Shown here in pieces: positions 1 through 7,789 of a stretch of DNA of 12,141 bases. This DNA comes from Pseudonocardiales bacterium (GTDB taxonomy: Bacteria > Actinomycetota > Actinomycetes > Mycobacteriales > Jatrophihabitantaceae), in the NCBI GenBank assembly GCA_030840415.1, contig JAVEEO010000370.1:1-12141 (forward strand), written 5' to 3'. Numbering within the stretch: the first letter of the stretch is position 1; every line of letters begins with the position of its first letter. The position numbers and the translations under genes are program-made. Below the pieces are notes generated by a model. It was given only the letters and a program-made list of their open reading frames with translations, was not told the origin of the DNA and searched no databases.

Positions 1-724
1 ATCGACCCAGCGCGTCCTGCTGGTGGCGGGCCAGTTCGGCGCAGCCGGCGACGGCCAGGTCCAGCAGCGCGTCGAGCTCGTCGCGGCGGAACGGCGCCCC
101 CTCGGCGGTGCCCTGCACCTCGATGAACTCGCCACGGCCGGTGACGACCACGTTCATGTCGGTCTCGGCGCGGACGTCCTCGGTATACATCAGGTCCAGT
201 CGGGGCTCGCCGTCGATCACCCCGACCGACACCGCCGACACCGTATTGATCAACGGGTCGGTCCGGGCCAGCGAGCCGCGCTTGCCCAGCCAGCCGATGG
301 CATCGGCCAGCGCCACGTAGGCACCGGTGATGGCGGCAGTGCGAGTGCCGCCGTCGGCCTGCAGGACGTCGCAGTCGATGGCGATGGAGTTCTCCCCGAG
401 CGCGGCCAGGTCGACCGCGGCCCGCAGCGAGCGGCCGATCAGCCGCGAGATCTCGTGGGTCCGGCCGCCGATCTTGCCGCGCACCGACTCGCGGTCGTTG
501 CGGGTCAGGGTGGCGCGCGGCAGCATCGAGTACTCGGCCGTCACCCAGCCCAGGCCGCTGCCCCGGCGCCAGCGCGGCACGCCCTCGGTGACCGAGGCCG
601 CGCACAGCACCTTGGTCTCGCCGAACTCGATCAGTGCCGAACCCTCGGCGTAGGCCTGCCAGTTGCGGGTGATGGTGATCGGTCGGAGCTGGTCGGCGGC
701 GCGGCCGTCGGGGCGGGAACTCAT
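1..724 (-). CDS. rph: Ribonuclease PH, 3' end cut by the window edge
   Basis: This is the phosphate-dependent 3'-to-5' exoribonuclease that trims tRNA precursors; the family forms hexameric rings in the cytoplasm. The start is the ATG at 724-722 and 241 codons lie in the window. The N-terminus has the family's RPDGR..DQLRP pattern (residues 4-14). The core signature [18 protein letters not shown] is at 118-135, preceded by [10 protein letters not shown] (97-106), and the two acidic active-site positions in RLDLMYTED fall at about 177 and 183. The reading frame is still open at base 1. Family members are about 240-260 residues, so only a short C-terminal tail is missing. A TAGGCT -10-like hexamer ends 7 nt before the ATG and no clear Shine-Dalgarno is seen, so a leaderless or very short-leader transcript is possible. 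In related genomes rph follows murI and an Rv1339-like phosphodiesterase gene; here two opposite-strand genes lie between it and the rhomboid gene. Confidence 0.95.
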   Translation of the reverse strand, partial: MSSRPDGRAADQLRPITITRNWQAYAEGSALIEFGETKVLCAASVTEGVPRWRRGSGLGWVTAEYSMLPRATLTRNDRESVRGKIGGRTHEISRLIGRSLRAAVDLAALGENSIAIDCDVLQADGGTRTAAITGAYVALADAIGWLGKRGSLARTDPLINTVSAVSVGVIDGEPRLDLMYTEDVRAETDMNVVVTGRGEFIEVQGTAEGAPFRRDELDALLDLAVAGCAELARHQQDALGR

Positions 725-731
725 GGCGGCA

Positions 732-737
732 AGCCTA
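732..737 (-). promoter_or_regulatory. Possible -10 element of rph (TAGGCT)
   Basis: TAGGCT fits the actinobacterial TAnnnT -10 pattern and ends 7 nt before the rph ATG. That would place the transcription start at or next to the start codon. No good -35 is seen at 16-18 bp. The same octamer, GCTAGGCT, occurs upstream of the esterase gene at 7193. Confidence 0.35.
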
Positions 738-839
738 GCCAAGCTCCCCGACAGGACTCCGACAGCGGCAGCGACGCCGGCGGCGCCCACCGCGGCTCGC
801 AGCGGCACGCGGGGCCGGAATGCGGGCATCATGGCGGGT

Positions 840-1244
840 ATGCGCACCGAGACCCATCAGATCCGCACCGGCGACCGCGCCCAGGTGCGCGACATCACCG
901 ACACCTGCGCCGGCTTCCTGCAGGCCGGCGACGCCGGGCTGCTCAACGTCTTCGTGCCGCATGCCACCGCCGGGGTGGCGATCCTGGAGACCGGGGCCGG
1001 CAGCGACGCCGACCTGCTGGCGGCGTTGCGCGACCTGCTGCCCGCCGACGACCGGTGGCGGCACCGGCACGGCTCCCCCGGGCACGGCCGCGACCACGTG
1101 CTGCCGGCCCTGATCGCCCCGTACGCGACCGTTCCGGTGCTCGACGGCCGGCTGCAGCTGGGCACCTGGCAGTCGATCTGCCTGGTCGACACCAACGTCG
1201 ACAACGCGGTCCGCACCGTCCGGCTCAGCTTCCTGGCCGGCTGA
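840..1244 (+). CDS. YjbQ / UPF0047 family protein (Rv2556c-like)
   Basis: A 134-residue single-domain protein of the YjbQ (UPF0047) family. Members are small beta-rich trimers with weak thiamine-phosphate synthase activity reported for E. coli YjbQ; the physiological role is unsettled. Visible family motifs are [17 protein letters not shown] (residues 36-52), the His/Gly-rich stretch [13 protein letters not shown] (74-86) that carries metal-binding-type histidines, and [12 protein letters not shown] (108-119). Length is normal. The start could be the ATG at 840 or the in-frame ATG at 831, which adds three residues. Neither has a strong ribosome site; 840 is preferred because it fits the family N-terminus. 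It diverges from rph, and its stop is 6 nt before the GTG of the C45 gene, so the two are probably co-transcribed and translationally coupled. Confidence 0.88.
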   Translation: MRTETHQIRTGDRAQVRDITDTCAGFLQAGDAGLLNVFVPHATAGVAILETGAGSDADLLAALRDLLPADDRWRHRHGSPGHGRDHVLPALIAPYATVPVLDGRLQLGTWQSICLVDTNVDNAVRTVRLSFLAG

Positions 1245-1250
1245 CCTGCC

Positions 1251-2348
1251 GTGTTGGAGCTGCGCACCCACCGCATCGCCGGCACCGAGCCCGGTCAGCG
1301 GGCTGCCGCGCTGGCAGCCGGCAGCGCGGCCTGGCTGCCGGCCGAGCTGGCCGTCTACGACCGGCTGTTCACCGCCGCCGGCCTGACGCCGTACCGGGTC
1401 CGCGAGCTGGCCGAAGCCGCCCGCGCCGCGCTGGCCGGCTGGGCACCGGACCTGGCCGGCGAACTCGACCAGTACGCCGTGGCCTGCGGGCTGCCGCCGT
1501 GGCGGATCCACGCCCTGGACGCCCGTACCGAGCTGCTGGCCGCCGCCGGAGCTGCGGGCCGCGGCGAGTGCTCGACGGTGGCCACCACGACGCCGGGCGG
1601 CCCGCTCGGCGCCCAGACCTGGGACTGGCACCGCGAGCTGGCCGGCGGCTGGGCAGTGCTGGAGTACCCGCAGACCGCCCTGCCGTTCGTCACCGTCACC
1701 GAGGCCGGGCTGCTGGCCAAGATCGGCATCAATTCCGCGGGCGTCGGCGTGCTGTTCAACATCCTGTCGCACCGCAGCGACACCGGCACCGGTGGCGTGC
1801 CGGTGCATGCGGTGGCCCGCCGCATCCTGGACTCCGCCGACAGCGTCGAGGCAGCCGTCGCGATCCTGCGCAGCGCGCCGCTGGCCGCCTCCAGCTGCTT
1901 CACGCTGCTCGACCCGAGCCGGGTGGCCTGCCTGGAGGCCTCGCCTGCTGGGGTAGCCGAACTGCCGGCCGCCCGCTGGACCCTGCACACCAACCACTTC
2001 CGCTCTCCGGATCTGGCACCCGGCGCCCTCGCCACCGATCCGGACTCCGACAGCCAACCCCGGCTGGACGTGCTGGCGTCCCGGACCGCCGGCGAGCCGG
2101 CCGACCTCTGGACGGGGGCGGACGCCGAGGGGCTGGCCGAGCTGCTGTGCGCACACGCCGCCGACGGTGCCGACGTCTGCTGCCACGCCCCGGCCGACGC
2201 CGCGCTGGGCAGTGGCTGGCAGACCCTGGCGACCATCGCACTGGACCCCGCCGGCCGCCGGATCAGCGTGCTGGCCGGCGGCCCGTGCGGCCGGCCGGAG
2301 CGGCAGTGGTACCGCTTCAACGCCGGCCGGGCCGGCCGTGCCGGCTGA
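1251..2348 (+). CDS. C45-family acyltransferase/peptidase (isopenicillin N acyltransferase-like)
   Basis: A 365-residue member of the C45 N-terminal-nucleophile family (acyl-CoA:6-aminopenicillanate acyltransferase-like). In this family a precursor cleaves itself before a cysteine, which then serves as the catalytic N-terminal nucleophile. The likely nucleophile is Cys107 in GRGECSTVATT. It is followed by GAQTWDWH (120-127), the counterpart of the family's AQNWDW with Thr in place of Asn, and by GINSAGVGVLFN, the conserved NSAG segment. The first 106 residues would form the pro-region. No signal peptide is visible, so a cytoplasmic location is likely. The substrate is unknown; amide or peptide hydrolysis or acyl transfer are the family options, and nothing nearby suggests beta-lactam biosynthesis. 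The start is a GTG 6 nt after the YjbQ stop. The last nine codons are a 9-bp tandem repeat (AGR AGR AG-stop). It converges on the rhomboid gene with only 3 nt between the stop codons. Confidence 0.85.
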   Translation: MLELRTHRIAGTEPGQRAAALAAGSAAWLPAELAVYDRLFTAAGLTPYRVRELAEAARAALAGWAPDLAGELDQYAVACGLPPWRIHALDARTELLAAAGAAGRGECSTVATTTPGGPLGAQTWDWHRELAGGWAVLEYPQTALPFVTVTEAGLLAKIGINSAGVGVLFNILSHRSDTGTGGVPVHAVARRILDSADSVEAAVAILRSAPLAASSCFTLLDPSRVACLEASPAGVAELPAARWTLHTNHFRSPDLAPGALATDPDSDSQPRLDVLASRTAGEPADLWTGADAEGLAELLCAHAADGADVCCHAPADAALGSGWQTLATIALDPAGRRISVLAGGPCGRPERQWYRFNAGRAGRAG

Positions 2349-2351
2349 GCG

Positions 2352-3062
2352 TCAGGGTCGCGGCTGCGCTCGCCGCGCCGTCCGAGCCTTGCCCGGACGG
2401 GAGTTGCGCCGGTGCAGCAGCGCGGCCAGGCCCGCCCCGACGGCGAACGCGGCCAGCTGGCTGCCCCAGAACTCGTGCTCACGGGCCCGCGGCAGCAGGC
2501 CGTTGAACAGGCCCGAGAACACCACGGTCACCGCCACCGCGATCGCGATCCAGACCACCCGGCGGCTGACCAGGGCGCGTGCCAGCAAGTAGCCCAGCCA
2601 GCCCAGCAGCACCCCGCTGACCCCGACCAGCAGCGAACCGCCCGGCCCGGCCAGCCAGCCGACCAGTCCCGCGGCCAGCGCGGCCGCGACGGTCACCAGC
2701 GCCAGGTGCCGCACGGCCGAGGTGAGCATCAGCCAGCCCACCACGGCCAACGGGATGGACAGGGCCGCCAACTGGGTCGCGCTGGCGTGCAGTACCGGAG
2801 CCAGCACGACGCCGGTCAGGCCGTCGAGCCTGCGCGGCTCGATCCCCAGCTTCAGCAGCGGATGGTCCAGCACCGCGTCGATGCCCAGCTCCAGCCACAG
2901 CAGGGCCAGCACGACCGCCATCACGACCACGGCGCCGCCGGGGCTGGAGGGCCGGAGCCCGCGCAGCAGCCGGGTGTCGATCAGTTCCTGGCGGCGCTGC
3001 TGCTTGCGGCTCAGGCCGGCCTGGGGCAGCGGCACCGGACGGCGGGGCGGCGGTGTGCTCAC
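2352..3062 (-). CDS. Rhomboid-fold membrane protein, probably without protease activity (Rv1337-like)
   Basis: A six-helix integral membrane protein at the conserved rhomboid position directly after cysM, as Rv1337 is. From the GTG at 3062 it has 236 residues: a basic Pro/Arg-rich cytoplasmic N-terminus, six hydrophobic segments and a basic C-terminus. The rhomboid signature before the L1 loop ([21 protein letters not shown]) and the serine motif GVSG (Ser149, codon 2616-2618) are present. The other active-site positions are not. The HxxxN of helix 2 reads Q97..L101 in ATQLAALSIP, and the helix 6 His reads Gln202 in FWGSQLAAF. Active rhomboids need the Ser-His dyad, so this one is likely proteolytically inactive (inference). 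The frame stays open upstream to a TTG at 3113, which would add 17 residues; the GTG is preferred, but the start is uncertain because neither has a clear ribosome site. The gap to the cysM stop is 82 nt. Confidence 0.85.
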   Translation of the reverse strand: MSTPPPRRPVPLPQAGLSRKQQRRQELIDTRLLRGLRPSSPGGAVVVMAVVLALLWLELGIDAVLDHPLLKLGIEPRRLDGLTGVVLAPVLHASATQLAALSIPLAVVGWLMLTSAVRHLALVTVAAALAAGLVGWLAGPGGSLLVGVSGVLLGWLGYLLARALVSRRVVWIAIAVAVTVVFSGLFNGLLPRAREHEFWGSQLAAFAVGAGLAALLHRRNSRPGKARTARRAQPRP

Positions 3063-3144
3063 CCCCGCAACGCTACCGCCGCCCGATTCGCGGGGCAGGC
3101 TGGGTAGAACCAATCCACGGCCATCGGCGTCAGATCTGCGACCG

Positions 3145-4454
<1,310 letters not shown>

Positions 4455-4460
4455 TCTCAA

Positions 4461-4466
4461 CTCCTT
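4461..4466 (-). promoter_or_regulatory. Strong ribosome binding site of cysO (AAGGAG)
   Basis: AAGGAG lies 6 nt upstream of the ATG at 4454 and sets the cysO start. It is the clearest Shine-Dalgarno in the minus-strand run and excludes the in-frame ATG at 4472. It suggests that cysO is translated independently of mec and at a high level, as suits a carrier protein needed in excess of its enzymes. Confidence 0.75.
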
Positions 4467-4534
4467 CGACATCTCTGAATGCTGTTCACCGGACCCAACC
4501 ACGGGGCGGCCGGCAATATGCCTAGCGGCCCGGT

Positions 4535-4942
4535 TCAGGCCGTTCGCTCGAGGGGTTCCTCGGTGACCACGCCGTCGACGATCCGGTAGGACCGGACCTC
4601 GACCGAGTCCGGGTCGGCGGTGGAGACCAGCAGGTAGTGCGCGTTCGGCTCCTGGGCCAGGTTGATGTCGGTGCGCGAGGGGTAGGCCTCGGTGGCGGTG
4701 TGGGAGTGGTAGATCACCACCGGCTCCTCGTCGGCGGCGTCCATCTCCTTCCAGAGCCGGAGCTGCTCGCCGGAGTCGAACTGGTAGAAGGTCGGCGAGC
4801 CGGCGGCGTTGAGCATCTCGACCAGCCGCTCCGGACGGTCCGAGCCTGCCGGTCCGGCCACCACGCCGCACGCCTCGTCCGGGTGGTCGCGACGGGCATG
4901 GGCGATGATCGCGTCGTAGATCGCCGCGGGCAGTCTCAGCAC
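4535..4942 (-). CDS. mec: Mec, JAMM-family zinc metalloprotease of the CysO pathway
   Basis: Family M67 (JAB1/MPN/Mov34) metalloprotease. In M. tuberculosis, Mec cleaves the CysO-cysteine adduct to release cysteine and regenerate CysO. The full JAMM signature is visible: Glu23 in HPDEACG, then HSHTATEAYPSRTD with His79, His81, Ser89 and Asp92 (HxH-x7-S-x2-D). FYQFDSGEQ and YLLVSTADPD also match family segments. The length is 135 residues from the GTG at 4942; the GTG at 4951 would add three residues. The 4942 start aligns best with the mycobacterial N-terminus (VLRLPAAIYDAI). It follows DUF2017 by 44 nt and precedes cysO by 80 nt. Because this CysO has residues after Gly-Gly, Mec may also mature the CysO precursor, as JAMM proteases do in some other thiocarboxylate pathways (inference). 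Confidence 0.93.
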   Translation of the reverse strand: MLRLPAAIYDAIIAHARRDHPDEACGVVAGPAGSDRPERLVEMLNAAGSPTFYQFDSGEQLRLWKEMDAADEEPVVIYHSHTATEAYPSRTDINLAQEPNAHYLLVSTADPDSVEVRSYRIVDGVVTEEPLERTA

Positions 4943-4986
4943 AGCTGCCACGATAGCCCGGGCCCGGTTGCCCGAACGGCCGGCGG

Positions 4987-5439
4987 TCACGGCATCAGCT
5001 GCATCACCAGCAGATCCTGGACGGCGGTGAGCCAGGAGTACACCTGCACCGCCGGCTGGCTGTCGTCCAGTTCGGAGTCCTCGGTGACGCCGAGGCGGGT
5101 GCCCAGCGCCAGCCGCAGGTCGTTGAGCACCCGCAGCCACCGGTCGATCGCCTCGTCGTCCACCAGCATCCGGCCGCCGTCGACCGGCAGCTCGGCGCGG
5201 CAGGCCCGCAACCGGCCGATCCGCTCGGCCCGCAGGTCGCTCTCGACCAGCTCGCGGTACTCCCGGGCGGCCTCGGGGTCGTCGGTGTAGCCGGCTGGGT
5301 AGAGCCGCTGGGTGACCGGATCGTCCGGGTCGGGGGCGGCGAGGGCGTCGGCGAAGTCGTCGAGCAGGCCGCCGAGCAGGGCGGCCTCGATGTCGCTGAT
5401 CTCGACCCGCAGCACCCCGGCCCTGCGGCGGACCTTCAT
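4987..5439 (-). CDS. DUF2017 family protein (Rv1332-like)
   Basis: A 150-residue soluble protein of DUF2017, a family largely confined to actinobacteria and usually encoded just after clpS. The function is unknown; some databases label it a putative transcriptional regulator, but I see no helix-turn-helix motif. The sequence is acidic with mainly helical character. Recognisable segments are the N-terminal MKVRRRAGVLRVEISDIEAALL, the middle DPVTQRLYPAGYTDDPEAAREYRELVE (about residues 40-66) and the C-terminal VQVYSWLTAVQDLLVMQL. The ATG at 5439 has no strong Shine-Dalgarno. It overlaps by ATGA the stop of a 20-codon ORF that itself starts on the clpS stop, so expression may depend on translational coupling. 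The tight clpS linkage hints at a role in regulated proteolysis, but this is guilt by association only. Confidence 0.87.
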   Translation of the reverse strand: MKVRRRAGVLRVEISDIEAALLGGLLDDFADALAAPDPDDPVTQRLYPAGYTDDPEAAREYRELVESDLRAERIGRLRACRAELPVDGGRMLVDDEAIDRWLRVLNDLRLALGTRLGVTEDSELDDSQPAVQVYSWLTAVQDLLVMQLMP

Positions 5440-5498
5440 CGCCGCCGCACGGATCGGCGTCCGGGCAGGCCGGAGGTCAGCACCGGCAGTCCGGTCAT
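5436..5498 (-). other. Possible 20-codon coupling ORF between clpS and DUF2017
   Basis: An ATG at 5498 overlaps the clpS stop as ATGA. It opens a frame of exactly 20 codons, Met-Thr-Gly-Leu-Pro to a run of basic residues ending Arg-Arg-Arg. Its TGA (5438-5436) overlaps the DUF2017 ATG, again as ATGA. No ribosome site or protein family is recognisable. It could be a coupling mini-ORF that carries terminating ribosomes from clpS to DUF2017, or simply chance, since ATGA junctions are common in GC-rich operons. Confidence 0.25.
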
Positions 5499-5800
5499 GA
5501 GTCGTGCTGCACGGTGGCCCACAGGCCGTAACCGTGCAACGTCGCGGTATCGCCCTCCATGCGCTCCCGCGGCCCCGAGGACACCACCGCCCGGCCTTTG
5601 TGGTGGACGTCGAGCATCAACGCGGTGGCCTTGTCCTCGGGGTAGCCGAACACCTTCATCAGCACGTGCGTGACGTAGGACATCAGGTTCACCGGGTCGT
5701 TCCAGACCACGGTCACCCAGGGACGGTCGGCCTCGACGGTCTCGTCCGGCTGCTGTTCGGCGACCGCTTCCCGCAGCGGCGCGACGGTCGGCGTGGACAT
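5495..5800 (-). CDS. clpS: ATP-dependent Clp protease adaptor ClpS
   Basis: An adaptor that recognises N-degron proteins (bulky hydrophobic N-terminal residues) and hands them to the Clp AAA+ unfoldase, ClpC in actinobacteria. It has 101 residues. The first 27 or so are the flexible N-terminal extension that engages the unfoldase. The folded core has WNDPVNLMSYVTHVLMKVFG, with Asn34-Asp35 and Met40 of the N-degron pocket, then ALMLDVHHKGRAVV with His66; in E. coli ClpS the pocket residues are Asn34, Asp35 and His66. The start ATG at 5800 has GGAGG only 1 nt upstream, which is unusually close. The stop overlaps a 20-codon ORF (ATGA). It is the first gene of the minus-strand run to the rhomboid gene and diverges from pncB across 41 bp. 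Confidence 0.93.
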   Translation of the reverse strand: MSTPTVAPLREAVAEQQPDETVEADRPWVTVVWNDPVNLMSYVTHVLMKVFGYPEDKATALMLDVHHKGRAVVSSGPRERMEGDTATLHGYGLWATVQHDS

Positions 5801-5841
5801 GCCTCCATGGTGGCACGCCGGGCTCTGACACGATCTGGAGC
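5801..5841. promoter_or_regulatory. 41-bp divergent intergenic region, clpS / pncB
   Basis: Both genes start within this interval, so any promoters must overlap each other or the coding regions. Both starts have a purine-rich block ending 1 nt before the ATG: GGAGGC-ATG for clpS and GGAGC-ATG for pncB. A weak -10-like CACGAT at 5830-5835 would put pncB transcription at or very near its ATG. No clear -35 is visible on either strand. Short-leader or leaderless transcripts are therefore likely. Confidence 0.4.
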
Positions 5842-7122
5842 ATGCCTGCCTCCTCGACCGCGCTGCTCACCGACCAGTACGAGCTGACCATGCTCAGCGC
5901 CGCCCTGGCCGACGGCAGCGCCGAGCGCCGCTGCACCTTCGAGGTGTTCACCCGCCGGCTGCCCAACGGCCGCCGGTTCGGGGTGGCCGCGGGACTGGGC
6001 CGGCTGCTGCCGGCGATCCGGGACTTCCGGTTCTCGGCCTGCGAACTGGACCGGCTGACCGAGTCCGGCGCGATCGACGACCGGGCCGCCGGCTACCTCG
6101 CCGACTACCGGTTCGCCGGCGACATCAGCGGCTACGCCGAGGGCGAGCCGTACTTCGCGTACTCGCCGATCCTGAGCGTGACCGGCAGCTTCGCCGAGGC
6201 GGTGGTGCTCGAGACCCTGATCCTGTCGGTGCTCAACCACGACTGCGCGATCGCCGCCGCGGCCGCCCGAATGGTGCTGGCAGCCGGGGATCGGCCGATC
6301 ATCGAGATGGGATCGCGGCGCACCCACGAGCAGGCCGCGGTGGCCTGCGCCCGGGCCGCCTACCTGGTGGGCTTCCAGGCCAGTTCCAACCTGGCAGCCG
6401 GTGCCCGTTACGGCATTCCGACCACCGGCACCGCCGCGCACGCCTTCACCCTGCTGCACGACACCGAGCGGGCCGCCTTCGCCGCCCAGCTCGCCGCGCT
6501 GGGCCTGGACACCACCCTGCTGGTCGACACCTACGACATCGGCCGCGGCATCGAGGCGGCCATCGAGGTGGCCGGCCCCGGCCTGGGCGCGATCCGGATC
6601 GACTCCGGCGACCTGGCGGTGATGGCCCACCAGTCCCGCGCGCAGCTGGACTCCCTCGGTGCCGCCGGCACCCGGATCGTGGTCAGCGGCGACCTCGACG
6701 AGTACGCGATCGCGGCGCTGGCCGCCGCACCGGTGGACGCCTACGGGGCCGGCACCGCGGTGGTCACCGGCTCCGGTGCCCCCACCGCCGGCCTGGTCTA
6801 CAAGCTGGTGGAGGTGGACGGCCGGCCGGTGACCAAGCGCAGCGAGAACAAGTCCAGCGCCGGCGGCGCCAAGCTCGGCTACCGGCAGCACCGGGCCTCG
6901 GGCACCGCCACCGGGGAGCTGGTGGTGCAGCAGCGCACCGGCTTCCGCCCCGGCCAGGGCGACCGGCTGCTGAGCGTGCCGGTGTTGCGTGCGGGCGAGC
7001 AGGTCGCCCAGCCGAGCCTGGCCGAGTCCCGGGCCCACCACCGGGCGGCCATGACCGCGCTGCCCTGGGAGGCGTTGGCGCTCTCGGCCGGCGAGCCCGG
7101 TCTCACGGTCAGCTTCGGCTGA
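5842..7122 (+). CDS. pncB: Nicotinate phosphoribosyltransferase
   Basis: The Preiss-Handler enzyme of NAD salvage: nicotinate + PRPP + ATP gives nicotinate mononucleotide. It has 426 residues, normal for the bacterial enzyme. Family features in order are TDQYELTM (10-17), FEVFTRRLPNGRRFGVAAGL, NHDCAIAAAAARM, the IEMGSRRTHE block (154-163), and GTAAHAF, whose His200 corresponds to the histidine transiently phosphorylated by ATP. DTYDIGRGIEAA and IRIDSGDLA follow as the phosphate-binding beta-alpha segments, then VTGSGAPTAGLVYKLVEVDGRPVTKRSENK. The ATG at 5842 matches the family N-terminus. The gene diverges from clpS as pncB1 (Rv1330c) does in M. tuberculosis. No regulator or operator is apparent nearby. 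Confidence 0.95.
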   Translation: MPASSTALLTDQYELTMLSAALADGSAERRCTFEVFTRRLPNGRRFGVAAGLGRLLPAIRDFRFSACELDRLTESGAIDDRAAGYLADYRFAGDISGYAEGEPYFAYSPILSVTGSFAEAVVLETLILSVLNHDCAIAAAAARMVLAAGDRPIIEMGSRRTHEQAAVACARAAYLVGFQASSNLAAGARYGIPTTGTAAHAFTLLHDTERAAFAAQLAALGLDTTLLVDTYDIGRGIEAAIEVAGPGLGAIRIDSGDLAVMAHQSRAQLDSLGAAGTRIVVSGDLDEYAIAALAAAPVDAYGAGTAVVTGSGAPTAGLVYKLVEVDGRPVTKRSENKSSAGGAKLGYRQHRASGTATGELVVQQRTGFRPGQGDRLLSVPVLRAGEQVAQPSLAESRAHHRAAMTALPWEALALSAGEPGLTVSFG

Positions 7123-7147
7123 GCCGGTAACTGTCGGCGGCCCTCGC

Positions 7148-7153
7148 TAGGCT
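7148..7153 (+). promoter_or_regulatory. Possible -10 element (TAGGCT) for the esterase gene
   Basis: TAGGCT lies 39 nt before the ATG at 7193 in the same octamer (GCTAGGCT) as the predicted rph -10. It would give a leader of roughly 30 nt. No convincing -35 is seen. The 70-bp gap holds no other visible feature. Confidence 0.3.
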
Positions 7154-7192
7154 CGGCGACCGACCCAGACCGGGACGGGAACGGGAGTGCAG

Positions 7193-7768
7193 ATGGCCGA
7201 GGTAGTGCTGTTCCATCACGCGCAGGGGCTGACCCCGGGAGTGGTGGCCTTCGCCGACGAGCTCCGGCGCGCCGGGCACACCGTGCACACGCCGGACCTG
7301 TTCGACGGGCGCACCTTCGACACCCTGGAACAGGGCATGGCCCACGTCGAGTCGATCGGGTTCGGCGAGGTGCTCGCTCGCGGCACCCGGGCGGTCCAGG
7401 ACCTGCCCAAGCAGCTGGTCTACGCCGGTTTCTCGCTGGGGGTGGTGCCGGCCCAGTGCCTGGCCCAGACCCGGGCCGGGGCCGTGGCCGCGGTGTTGAT
7501 GTACTCCTGCGTCCCGACCTCGGAGTTCGGCTCGTGGCCGGCCGGGGTGCCGGTCCAGATCCACGGCATGGACGACGATCCGATCTTTGTCGGCGAGGGC
7601 GACATCGACGCCGCCCGGGCCCTGGTCACCGAGGCCGAGGACGCCCAGCTGTTCCTGTACCCCGGCGACCAGCACTACTTCGCCGACAGCTCACTGCCGA
7701 GCTATGACCCGGACGCCACCGCCCTGCTGCTGCAGCGGGTGCTGGAGCTGCTTGCCGGGCGGCCCTAG
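7193..7768 (+). CDS. Dienelactone hydrolase family alpha/beta hydrolase
   Basis: A 191-residue alpha/beta hydrolase of the dienelactone hydrolase (DLH) family, presumably cytosolic because no signal peptide is present. The nucleophile motif is GFSLG with Ser81; classic DLH has Cys at this position. Asp127 or Asp129 in HGMDDDP and His161 in GDQHYFADSS complete a plausible triad. The N-terminal VVLFHHAQGLTPGVVAFADELRRAGHTV followed by PDLFDGRTF is typical of the short DLH clade in actinobacteria. The natural substrate cannot be deduced; this clade is mostly uncharacterised, and the gene has no catabolic neighbours. The ATG at 7193 is preferred because GGGAG at 7183-7187 gives a 5-nt spacing; an in-frame GTG at 7187 would add two residues. 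It converges on ctaD. Confidence 0.85.
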   Translation: MAEVVLFHHAQGLTPGVVAFADELRRAGHTVHTPDLFDGRTFDTLEQGMAHVESIGFGEVLARGTRAVQDLPKQLVYAGFSLGVVPAQCLAQTRAGAVAAVLMYSCVPTSEFGSWPAGVPVQIHGMDDDPIFVGEGDIDAARALVTEAEDAQLFLYPGDQHYFADSSLPSYDPDATALLLQRVLELLAGRP

Positions 7769-7783
7769 CGGGGGCCTGCCCCG
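7769..7783. terminator. Short GC hairpin between convergent genes, weak terminator candidate
   Basis: CGGGG (7769-7773) pairs with CCCCG (7779-7783) around a 5-nt loop, immediately after the esterase stop. No T-run follows on either strand, so intrinsic termination is doubtful. Its place between convergent genes is what suggests a termination role. Confidence 0.3.
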
Positions 7784-7789
7784 GTGGTG

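Noticed and set aside
735..2186. Minus-strand open frame of 483 codons opposite YjbQ and C45
   Set aside because: No recognisable motif, Gly/Gln/Val-rich shadow composition, and the plus-strand genes explain the DNA.
1251..2348. C45 gene as part of a beta-lactam biosynthesis cluster
   Set aside because: No synthetase or cyclase genes are nearby, and the family is broad; the name alone does not support penicillin chemistry.
23..2506. Plus-strand open frame of 827 codons
   Set aside because: It runs antisense to rph and out of frame over YjbQ and C45, all of which have clear family motifs. Its composition (Arg, Ala, Gly and Pro runs) is typical of a GC-rich shadow frame.
5713..7041. Minus-strand open frame of 442 codons opposite pncB
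   Set aside because: Shadow of nicotinate phosphoribosyltransferase; no family features.
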